NCBI GenBank assembly: GCA_009746045.1
Contig: RPFO01000080.1
Coordinates: 9,204,113-9,268,112 of the forward strand
Direction: 5' to 3'
Origin: Mesostigma viride
Taxonomy: Eukaryota > Streptophyta > Mesostigmatophyceae > Mesostigmatales > Mesostigmataceae
Length of the DNA stretch: 64,000 nucleotides
Shown: one piece after another, positions 33,089-42,045 of the stretch
How the letters are laid out: the number at the start of each line of letters is the position of its first letter
How positions within the stretch are numbered: position 1 is the stretch's first letter
Position numbers and translations under genes: made by a program
Notes under the pieces: model-generated
What the model was told of the DNA's origin: nothing
The model's input: only the letters and a program-made list of their open reading frames with translations
The model's database searches: none

Positions 33089-33871
33089 TTACGTCTGGAT
33101 CAGCTGCACACGGATGTCCTCCCTGGCGCGGTCCCTAACGGTGGCGGTCAACGAATCAGAAGCCACGGTGCCGGCAGCTTCTGCCGTGCTCCCCGCCGGC
33201 TCGTTCAACGGCGCAGTCTTCAGGTCCAACGGCTTTCCTGCAAAGGCGTCCCGTTTCGCGGCATGCTGCGGGGAGCCGGAAGTGGCGGCGCTGGACTCGG
33301 GGAGTTCGTTGTCGTCGTTGGCCGCTGCCACGTGGACAGGGGGGTGGCAAACAGGCAAGTCGACGCAAGGGATATTCAATACATCACCAATGAAGCGGGG
33401 AGAGACAGGGTCCGTAATGTCAACTAGCTTGTAGGGTGCTGATGGGAGGAATGAGGGAGAGCGGAGGAGCGGCAAAGCGGCGTAATCGGGGCCGATTCCG
33501 CGACGCCAAATTTAGCAGTCGCGCTTAGTAACTCCTGAAGAAATGCAGGGCTGTCGGCACTCCAGGGCTCTGCGCAGCTCAAGCTCCAGCAATTTAGGGG
33601 AAACGTAGGAATGCTTACCGGAGCCTACGCCCCTAATGGTGTCCTTAATGCTGTCTGTAACGGTGGATCCAGTGCTAACCCCGCTCGTAGTTGGCGTCGT
33701 TGCAGGATTGAAGGGCTTATGAAGCCCTTCACCCGGTGAGGAGCCACTGTCCGCAAGTGGTTCAGAAGAGGGGCTATCATCTTGAGGGTATGGCGAATAC
33801 GAGCGAACATAATCGTCTCCGTCAGTATTCTCGGGATCTTCATAAGTGTTGTTTCCCTCCAACCCCACCAT
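33089..33871 (-). CDS. Hypothetical acidic, disordered protein (two-exon model)
   Basis: ATG at 33871 follows an in-frame stop nine bases upstream. Exon 33619-33871 ends with donor GTAAGC. An acceptor CAG gives exon 33089-33438, and the phases agree. The product of about 200 residues starts MVGLEGNNTYEDPENTDGDD and is rich in Ser, Pro, Asp and Glu. A short ordered-looking piece, YKLVDITDPVSPRFIGDVLN, follows the junction. I recognise no domain. The clean phase and splice signals favour a gene, but the low complexity weakens the case. Confidence 0.45.
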
Positions 33872-33995
33872 TTCCAAGAATTATATGCCTAGTTTCGGAA
33901 CTCCTGCCAAATATAGGCTCCAAACGAACAAGAATGCAAATCGGAAGGCGCGCCAGCCTCTCTTGTCACAAAAACAGCGTGTCTTCACCCCCTTC

Positions 33996-34463
33996 TTAGC
34001 CGGCTTTTCGTGGCCGAAGCCCCAACCAAGCGAATTCCTCGTTCTTTGCCACCCTTCTTTTTGCCAAGGTAGTAGGTAAAAGCGAGCGGGGCGAAGAAAA
34101 TTGCTGACCGACAAATACATTCCTGTTGTGAGTTGTGACAGCTTGAACCGTTGACTTCCCGCGCACCTTCTGAACACGTGGAGGCTGTATATGGCTTGGT
34201 GACTCATAAATGCACGACGTCTGCATCACACAAGACCATACACCCATAGGAACATGTGGCAGATCTCCAACTACTGAAGGGAAGTTGCCGCGCTTTGGAA
34301 CACTTGGGAACGCAGATCTGTAAGATGGCGGCACCACCCAATAATTCCGATCGCGTAAACGCCAGGCATCGTGTTGGAAACTTCTTAGGCAACAGTGATT
34401 GACATGCCATGCTGACATTTTTCTAATAAGAACATCCCGATCACTGAGCAGTGGTGAAAGCAT
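33996..34463 (-). CDS. Hypothetical ORF, 156 codons
   Basis: An open frame from ATG at 34463 (MLSPLLSDRDVLIRKMSAWH) to a stop at 33996. It is basic, with no recognisable domain and no membrane segment. It could be a separate small gene or an upstream part of the neighbouring minus-strand model. It lies 338 bases from the divergent prolyl hydroxylase start. Confidence 0.25.
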   Translation of the reverse strand: MLSPLLSDRDVLIRKMSAWHVNHCCLRSFQHDAWRLRDRNYWVVPPSYRSAFPSVPKRGNFPSVVGDLPHVPMGVWSCVMQTSCIYESPSHIQPPRVQKVRGKSTVQAVTTHNRNVFVGQQFSSPRSLLPTTLAKRRVAKNEEFAWLGLRPRKAG

Positions 34464-34800
34464 TTTAAGGTACGCTGGAAACACTGATCACCGTTGTTGC
34501 AGGTGTCACCCGGAACCAAACATACATCAATTACGCGAAGGCCGCTTTGGGAGATGGTGGATTACCATTGAACTACCGTGGTTCGTAGTGTTCGCGCAAA
34601 TATTAACGCTTATTTGTGGCCTGGATCCTGACCACTCTTTCGTGGTGGTTAGGTTTAGAGAGCTGTTTTAGCCGTATGGACCTTGTTGGATTCTTTGTTT
34701 CGAGGGAATAATATTGTGGGCTGGAATTAGTATTGCTACACTGATCTGAGCCCGGTGAAGACCTTCTTTGGAGTTGTGCACTCGGAGTTGTGGAAACAAC
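34464..34800. promoter_or_regulatory. Upstream region of the prolyl hydroxylase gene
   Basis: This 337-bp stretch precedes the prolyl hydroxylase ATG. If the minus-strand frame is real, it is a divergent promoter. I see no clear TATA box. Confidence 0.3.
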
Positions 34801-37800
34801 ATGGAGAGCAAGGGGCATACCGTCATCATAGGCTGCATCTGCTATATTTTTGTCGGCGCGATAGCCGTTGGAGCTGCCACTTTGCCGACCGCAAAGGATC
34901 ACTCGCTCCCTGGTTGGCTGGGTGAGACGCACGCAAGTTCCGATGCCGGAGAAATGATGCGTGGAGGCGAGGTTCATCCAGGACTGCCCGGCATCCTGCC
35001 CCCGGGCTCTTGGATAGAGTTTATCGGATGGTATGTCTGCAGCTTTGGTATGCCCACTTGGCTCTGCCAAGCTCATAACTTCAGCCGTTGAGCCAAAGCA
35101 CTTCATTCTAGCAATGTGCAGAGGCTTCAACGGCAGTATACAATATCCCACCACGTCCGAGCACGACGTCCTCGCGCCTGTTTCGGTTTTCCATATCCTC
35201 TACCCCCCTCCCCATCGCCACCCCCTTTTCATCTGTGCATCCTCCCACTAAACTTGCCAACCTTGCCAGTCAAAGATGAACTGGGCACTTGTTGGCAAGT
35301 TTTCTGTCACGTGTCTTATGCCGTACATCATTACACGCGGCAACATTTGTTTGCCCCTCAATAGTCCTGCTCCATCTACTTTCATGTAAGGCCTGTAGGT
35401 CAGGTTTATCGAACGCTTACGTAACTTCCTTTATTGCATGCTTTCACTCATCAGGTTTTCGCTTTGTAAATGAAGTTGGGGGGGGGGGGCGTGGCCGGCG
35501 GAAAATTTCACAATGATGTCCAGACTGTTAACACAACTACCGGTTGGAGTAAAGTGGCACAACCCCTGCTGTCAACTTCTTTGACGCAAGTCCACGTGCG
35601 TCCCCGTGTGCCTGCTGCTCTGCTCCGTCCCCTTGCTCATGCAGGCACCCGCGCTCCTGGCTCCTCCACAACTTCATCAGCGATGAGGAGTGCGAAGCCA
35701 TCAAAGCGTACGCCAAGCCCAAGCTGCAGAGGTGAGGTGCTGGGGCCTATCACAGAAGCCACAGGCAACCCAACGACAACTGGGCAGGTCTGATTGTTTA
35801 TTCGAGCAAGGACGGACCCAAATGGGGCCTTGTCGACGAGATGAGTTTGACTGAATTGTTTGTCGACGAGATTTCTAGTACGGTCACCCCATCCCCACGC
35901 CATCGTTCCTCCCCCATGCCTCCACTTGCGAGGCGTTCGGTTTTTGTATGGGGATTGGTAAACTATTTCTGGCATGCGCTGGTTGTCTCGTTGATATGGG
36001 TGCGATAGGGCCAGGGTAGGCAGCCCCCCCCCAAACCCCACGACGCCCCCCCTCCCCCCTCCCGGCCCCACCCCACCGCACCCCAGCCCCACCCCAGCCC
36101 CACCCCAGCCCCACCCCAGCCCCCACTCCATAAAATGTAAAAGAGCGCTGCTTCCTTTGATGATGGACCCCTCTTAATCGCTGACAGTCACCCTCCTCCC
36201 CTCCCTGTTAGCGCTTTATGGGCTGCCCCCTTAGCCCACCCTATTTGGTACTGGTTGCAGGTGGTGGATCCCATGGCAGGCCACCTTGTTAGGCCATAGC
36301 ATATCATATCATACCTTGTTAGGCTACCTTGTTAGGCCAAGGTGCTTGCGTGTGGCCAGGCCGGTCACGGGTGGTGGACACCACTTAATCACATCGTGGT
36401 ACTCAGGACTGTACGACACCCCGCTTCTCAGGTGACGGGTGGTGGACCTTCCGCCACCAACCAACTACAGTGACCATCTGGTACTGTCTCATCTTGCATT
36501 GTCTCATCTGCTATCGTCTACACAGGTCGCAAGTGGTGGACCAGGGCAAGAGCACCGACTCTGGTCGTGTGGACGACATCCGGACGAGCAGCGGCATGTT
36601 CATCTTCCCCAAGCAGCTGCCGGAAGTGGACGCAGTGCTGGCGCGCTTGTCCAAGGTGGTCATGATTCCGGTCCAGAACATGGAGGCGATGCAGGTGAGA
36701 GGGGGGGGGCAGAGAGTGACCTAATGGGGGGGTAAGTGACCGGAGGGGGCGGGTAGAGTGATCTGTCACTGTAACGGGTGGGACCTGTCACTGTGTGGTG
36801 ATGGCCCCCCCCATGCATGTAGGGGTGAGGCAGATGGATGTCTGCAGCAACTGCCCTTTCCTGCACCTCCTCACAGCGTTTGGTGGATGCCTGCACAGCT
36901 CACCCCCGTGCCTTGGCCCTCCTTGCCCTCGTGCACTTGCCCTCGACTACTGGCTTCCGCCACTTTTGCTTTCACCCCTTTTGGCTTGCCCGCACCCCCT
37001 TATCTCTTGCCCCCTTGTGCACCCTCGTTTCCTGTTTATCTCCCCCTCCTATGTTTGCACCCCCTGTGCTACCCCTCCCCCCCTGTCCTACCTTGCAACC
37101 GTTCCCGTTGTCTTGTCTTGCCGTCTCGCCCTTGCCCCCACCCCCCCTCCGGCTGCCCCACCCACTTGCTGCCCTAACCCTCCCTTTTTCCTCCCCCATT
37201 ACCTCTCCCTATTTCCCACCTCCCCACCCCTCGGTCCTCCCGCTCTTCCGCTCCCCCCCCTCCGCACACATGGTTCTCGCGCTGTTCCCCTCACCACCAC
37301 CACCTGGCCCTCCCGCTCTCCCCCCCCCCCCCCCTCCTCGGGCCATCCCTCCTTCCGCCTTCCGCCTTCCCCCCCCCCCCCAGGTGCTCCACTACGCCGT
37401 GGGCCAGTCCTACCGGTCGCACCAGGACACCTTCCCCAAGTCCACCCTCGACAGCGCGGGCCAGCGTGTGATCAGCGCGATCGGCTTCCTGAACACGGCG
37501 GAGGAGGGAGGAGAGACAACCTTCTCGCGTGTGCCGCCGCGGCCGGGCACCCAGCAGGCACCGGACTGGTCCCCCTGTGGCCAGGCGGGGCTGGGGGTCA
37601 AGGCCAAGAAGGGCGACCTCGTCTTCTTCTGGGACGTGCTTCCGAATGGGAACCCAGTGAGTGGCAACCTGTGCGGTGTAGTAACCAGGTGACCCTAACA
37701 GGAAGAACTAGTAGGATATGGGTTGGTGTTCTTCTTGGATAGTAGGATATGGGTTGGTGTTCTTCTTGGATAGTAGGATATGGGTTGGTGTTCTTCTTGG

Positions 37801-39812
37801 ATAGTAGGATATGGGTTGGTGTTCTTCTTGGATAGTAGGATATGGGTTGGTGTTCTTCTTGGATAGTAGGATATGGGTTGGTGTTCTTCTTGGATAGTAG
37901 GATATGGGTTGGTGTTCTTCTTGGATAGTAGGATATGGGTTGGTGTTCTTCTTGGATAGTAGGATATGGGTTGGTGTTCTTCTTGGACGTGCTTTGGAAT
38001 ATGGACCCGGTGAGTGGCGACCCGGTGGATGAGAACAGCCCAAAGATTATCACAGACGTGCGGCATTGAGGTGTTCCTCTGGGGCGTGCTGCCCAACGGG
38101 GACCACGGTGGTTGGCATCGTGTCAAGTGAGGCCTGAGTTGGTAGTAGTGTAGTAGTGAACAAGTATGGTTTGGGGGGCTTGGGGGGGACATGTTCCCCA
38201 AGGGCAACCTGGGGCGTCACGCCACGCCAGTTGCTGGCAGCTGTGGCGATGAAGTGACCCCGGCTAGCCCAGGCATGAACGCTGCTTGTTCCAGTGCCAT
38301 TGCCCCATGGCTTGAGACGCTCCGCTTCCTTCTGGCAGCGGCGGTGCATACTTCCTGCGGCTGCATCCTCCCATGCGGGTGGGGGTCGCATTTTGGTTGG
38401 GTCTATGATGGATCACGGTGTGCAGATATGGGTGGAGGCCGCAGCCTCCCAATGGCAACCGGGTGAGATGTGCAGTTGCACGCGCCCCCATGTGGCCCAC
38501 TCGCGTAGCAGGCGTGTGATGCTGCCGTATGTTTCTGTCATGAGAAAAGTCGGGACCGACGTGGGCCCTTGGAAACAGGAGAATAGGGGAACGAATGGGA
38601 AAGCTGGCTCTCTGCTCCCTGCTTCCTGTCTGTGTGTCGGAGCAAAGAATAGGGGAACGAATGGGAAAGCTGGCTCTCTGCTCCCTGCTTCCTGTCTGTG
38701 TGTCGGAGCAACAGCATAGAAATAGCACGCACTACCGCACACAGGGAAACACTTTGCACGGTAAACGCATGGGTTTTTTACTCTCTGTTCTGTGGCTGCT
38801 GGCGCTTTGTGTCGGCGATCAGGATATCAATAGCACGCACTATGCGTGCCCCGTCATCAAGGGCGAGAAGTGGTCAACGCCCATCTGGATCCACGCCAAC
38901 AACTTCCAGACCCGGCACGCGGTGAAGCCCGGCCCGCCCTGCCAGGACATGGTGAGGTGCCGCCCTTAACAATATTGATTGCAAGGTGCGGGTGATAGTG
39001 TGAGATTGTGTGGTACAGGCGCCTGGATGTAGGTGCCCTGCCCTGCCAGGACATGGTGAGATCTGTGGCTCCCCTTCCGCATGCACTCTTGTTATTTTAC
39101 TGCTCTTGTTACTCACTAGTTGTATCGGTAATCTATCGCCCGTGCCTGTATGATACAGGATGCGGTGAGGCGCGGTTGAGGCCAGATCCGCTTGCAAGCT
39201 ACCCCATCCAGTGACATACTACGAGCATATACGTCGGTATTAACGTCGGTATTAACGTTGGTATTAACGTTGGTATTTATACGATTACCTCACCTGCGCG
39301 TTCGTGGGCCTATACCAGGTGCTACGTGCTGTATGCGTGTGTGTGGCAATGGCGTAATGGATTATGCTTCTCGGAGACTTGGACCCTTTGGTACCTTGGT
39401 ACCGGACAGTTCCTGCATCATCATCATGATCTCCTGTGTGACAAGCCATGCGGGTTTCGACGTGTTTATCGGACATTATGGCATGTGTGACAACACTATG
39501 AAGCAAGAAGGGGCGGCCACGTGGGCTTGTTTTGCATGTGCGCGTAGTTCCTTACCCCTTGGTTGCGCTATTTGTGCCCTGGTTACCTTTACGTGACAAC
39601 CCACCTTGTTTGCCTTATTTGTTGCCCATGGTTTCCCTCACGGGACAACCCACCCGCAGCAAGACGCGTGCCCCACGTGGGCGGCCGCGGGCGAGTGTCG
39701 TCGCAACCCCAGCTTCATGGTCGGGCAGGACGAGTCGCCCGGCACGTGCGTGGACAGCTGTCGCAAAGTGGACCTGGACTCGGTGCCTCTCGACGTGCTT
39801 GCAAAGTGCTGA
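34801..39812 (+). CDS. P4H: Prolyl 4-hydroxylase with C-terminal ShKT-like domain
   Basis: Six exons: 34801-35030, 35645-35731, 36526-36694, 37384-37656, 38823-38951 and 39660-39812. All phases agree and all introns are GT-AG, giving 346 residues. Residues 8-27 form a signal anchor (VIIGCICYIFVGAIAVGAA) that would place the enzyme in the ER or Golgi lumen. The 2-oxoglutarate/Fe(II) dioxygenase domain follows: WHPRSWLLHNFISDEEC, then RTSSGMFIFP. The iron ligands are H175 and D177 (SYRSHQDTF) and H259 (STHYACPV), and K269 (GEKW) binds 2-oxoglutarate. The C-terminus (C300-C330: CPTWAAAGEC, RRNPSFM, CVDSC) is ShKT-like. It would hydroxylate prolines in cell-wall hydroxyproline-rich glycoproteins. 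All catalytic residues are present. Confidence 0.93.
36257..36448 (+). repeat. Degenerate copies of the exon 3 acceptor region
   Basis: GCAGGTGGTGGATCCC (36257), GGTCACGGGTGGTGGACACC (36363) and CAGGTGACGGGTGGTGGACC (36429) resemble the real exon 3 start, CAGGTCGCAAGTGGTGGACC, at 36523. They lie within 280 bases upstream in the intron. Confidence 0.65.
36695..37383. other. C-rich intron 3 of the prolyl hydroxylase gene
   Basis: The intron is extremely pyrimidine-rich from 37000 to 37383, ending in long C runs before the acceptor. The long plus-strand frames across it are composition artefacts that run into exon 4. Confidence 0.8.
37711..37986 (+). repeat. 31-bp intronic minisatellite, about nine units
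   Basis: The unit TAGGATATGGGTTGGTGTTC, then TTCTTGGATAG, repeats in intron 4. The TGTTCTTCTTGGA part of the unit resembles the exon 4 sequence GTCTTCTTCTGGGACGTGCT, and the last unit runs into a copy of the exon 4 donor region. Confidence 0.93.
37971..38120 (+). repeat. Two imperfect copies of the exon 4 end and its donor
   Basis: The real exon end reads GACGTGCTTCCGAATGGG, then AACCCA|GTGAGTGGC. Copy 2 (37971-38022) reads GGACGTGCTTTGGAATATGG, then ACCCGGTGAGTGGC. Copy 3 (38069-38120) reads GGGCGTGCTGCCCAACGGGG, then ACCACGGTGGTTGGC. Confidence 0.8.
38580..38710. repeat. 66-bp tandem duplication in intron 4
   Basis: The segment from GAATAGGGGAACGAATGGG to GTGTCGGAGCAA is present twice in a row, nearly identical. 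Confidence 0.9.
39036..39062 (+). repeat. Copy of the exon 5 end and donor
   Basis: CCTGCCAGGACATGGTGAG repeats the real exon 5 end and donor (38938-38956) about 100 bases downstream in the intron. A weaker third copy, CAGGATGCGGTGAGGCG, lies near 39158. Confidence 0.75.
39230..39283. repeat. Short tandem repeat in intron 5
   Basis: Four units of about 14 bp, ACGTYGGTATTA. Confidence 0.85.
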
Positions 39813-40400
39813 GGTGGCAAAGCGCTGACTGGGCAAAGTGCTGATGGGAATGAAGCACTTGAGCAGGGGCAAAGTGCTGAGGTGGCAAAGCGCTGACTGG
39901 GCAAAGTGCTGATGGGAATGAAGCACTTGAGCAGGGGCAAAGTGCTGAGGTGGCAAATTGCTAAGGGGAATGAAGCACGTGGACAAGGGCAACGTGCTGA
40001 GGGGGACATAAGCATAGAGCACTGGATGAGGGAAACTGCTGATGGGGCGACGTGCTGAGGGGAATCAAACCCTGCCGAGCAGGCGCCAAGTGCTGAGGGG
40101 GAGAGATTGTTGGCAAAGTGCTGAGATGGCCGGACTTCATATCCTTGGATCAAGGTCAAGTGCTGAGATGAAGCACCCAGTCGAGGCACAATGCTCAGGG
40201 GGTGAATTGCTGGGCGGGGGGGTTGAACCGCTGGATGTGAAAGCGTCGAGATGACAAGGCGACGCGGTGACAAAGCGACGAGGTGGTAAGATGGAGTTAG
40301 CACTGGAGGAGGGTGCTGAGAGGAACACTAAATGGGGACAAATTTGCTGAGATGGGGGCAAGTTTGCTGAGCTGGCAAAGTGCTGCAAGGGTTGAAGTGC
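39813..40400 (+). repeat. Degenerate 3' array of GCAAAGTGCTGA units
   Basis: Directly after the prolyl hydroxylase stop, the 12 bases around the stop codon (GCAAAGTGCTGA) recur at least ten times in about 600 bases, alternating with AATGAAGCACTTGAGCAGG. One 67-bp higher-order unit occurs twice (about 39829-39960). The array lies in the presumed 3' UTR and flank. Confidence 0.85.
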
Positions 40401-40737
40401 TGACGCTCGCAGAACGGGGCAACGTCTGCTGACGCTGATGCCCGCATGCTCTGGGAGGAGCGATAAGTGATGGGGCATGCTGGGTGCACCTGGCTGCCAA
40501 GGGCCATTGGGTACACGAGAACTCTGGACCCGATCCGACCCCTTTGTCGAGGGGGTGCCCCCCCCCCCCCACCCAGTAGCCTCTGGAAGCGCTCTGGACA
40601 CCGTTTTTGTCGCCTCAAGGCAAGACGCTCGAATGCTGGGTGCTCCAGCGCGCATGCATCAGGAGTTGACGGATATGCTACCGCGCACTGGTGTGCCCGT
40701 GCTGGCGGGACTTGGTTCTCTCGACGGGGGTATCGGG

Positions 40738-40910
40738 TCTTGACCATTACATAGCCCTGCCCCGGTATCGGGTCTTGACGACTACATAGCCCTGCTCCGG
40801 TATCGGGTCTTGACCATTACATAGCCCTGCCCCAGTATCGGGTCTTGACGACTACATAGCCCTGCCCCGGTATCGGGTCTTGACCATTACATAGGCCTGC
40901 CCCGGTAACC
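40738..40910. repeat. 35-bp tandem repeat, five units
   Basis: Units of TATCGGGTCTTGACCATTAC, then ATAGCCCTGCCCCGG; alternate units read GACGACTACATAG instead, which suggests a two-unit higher-order period. Confidence 0.93.
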
Positions 40911-40941
40911 CTGGCTCATGGAGGGAAGGCAGCAGCGCGCC

Positions 40942-41128
40942 CTATTGGATGGCTTGTAGCCAACACCAAGATCGAGGGTCCGGCCGGCCATTAACCATAT
41001 GGCCGGTGGCTTCGCGGCTTTGCTTCCACTGATCCCATAACCCCTTCGCGATGTTCAATTGCCCGATTACACGAATGAAGGTGAAGGCGCTGTCGTACAC
41101 AAGCGAGAGGCCAGACGGGGGCAGGCCC
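40942..41128 (-). CDS. Possible terminal exon of an unrecognised gene
   Basis: On the minus strand a frame open from about 41150 reads LRGLPPSGLSLVYDSAFTF, then IRVIGQLNIAKGLWDQWKQ and SREATGHMVNGRPDPRSW, and stops at 40942-40944. A CAG acceptor lies at 41129-41131. The hydrophobic and charged patterning is protein-like, unlike the other frames. I found no partner exon and no family match. Confidence 0.3.
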
Positions 41129-41596
41129 CTGAGAAACAGCAGGGAGATATGTCAATGATGGTGATGGGAGATAGGCATATTGATGGAAATAGGAGGTATC
41201 CAAATGGCTGGTGGTGGGAAATATCATAATACAGCTGTCAACTGTGCATGGTGGCTGCAGCCGACGATGCGGTAGCCATGCAGCACCGCAGTACGTGTGT
41301 AGAGGCTTCTCGATCCAGTCATAGCACGCGCACGTTATAGCCATTCATTTTTTTTTTTCCGTTTATCATGGAGGAGGATTGTGCTCTGATGTCTTACGAC
41401 GGTAGGGGCGGGGGGTGACAGTAGCCTTGACCGCAGTGGCATATTTTCGACCTTTTGCTGAACGCAACTGCTTGTGATGCCTGAAATATGCGACGCGAGA
41501 GCGTTCCTGGCCAGAGGAGGCAATAACTGTGCCCAGATTTTGCTGACCATTTTATACCCCTTTTGGGAATTTGAGTTTGTCATGGTTGTCAGCTAT
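41129..41596. other. Unassigned stretch upstream of a retroposon
   Basis: No convincing gene. A short minus-strand frame near 41335-41583 lacks recognisable features. Confidence 0.35.
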
Positions 41597-42030
41597 TAAT
41601 TAATTAATTAATTAATTAATTAATTAATTAGGAAAATAACTCCGTTGGGAGTATATGTAGCACATATCCCTGAGAAGGGGCATATGGCTTTACAGTCTGG
41701 GCTACTTCCTGCAAGGGTAGGATGTAAGCTACACCTGCTCTAGGTGCACCGAGTGCACCTGCACCACCATGTTCGCATGCAGCAGACCTAGGGGTCTGGC
41801 ATGGGGTGGAAGATCATCATGGCTATACAAAGGCTAGGGCATGGCTTCTCAGCAGAGAGTGACTCTTTGCGTGGGCACAGCATAACTAAATAAAGCTAGG
41901 CATCACATGGTGTGTGGCCGGCACATCATAGGCACACATGTAATGACTAAATAAATAATGCTAATGCATCAGCTGGTATAGTGCCTGTAGTAGGCGTACA
42001 TGTACGAGGCCGTAGATGCATATCCAATGG
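41597..42030 (-). mobile_element. ORF1-only retroposon, 3' UTR copy (subfamily b)
   Basis: The TTAA-rich tail at 41597-41630 is followed by AACTCCGTTGGGAGTATATG, then TAGCACA, and then the common 3' UTR (GGGGCATATGGC, CTACTTCCTGCAAGGG, GGAAGATCATCATGGCTATA). This order matches 46205-46600 and 58866-59280. ORF1 itself is missing. Confidence 0.75.
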
Positions 42031-42045
42031 AGTAAAAAAAAAAAT

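Noticed and set aside
36795-37742. 315-codon proline/leucine-rich frame
   Set aside because: It runs through the C-rich intron 3 and covers exon 4 in a wrong or extended frame. The spliced model matches the P4H family with exact phases.
37598-38207. Minus-strand frames with repeated EEHQPISYYPRRTPTHIL
   Set aside because: They translate the intronic minisatellite of the P4H gene on the opposite strand.
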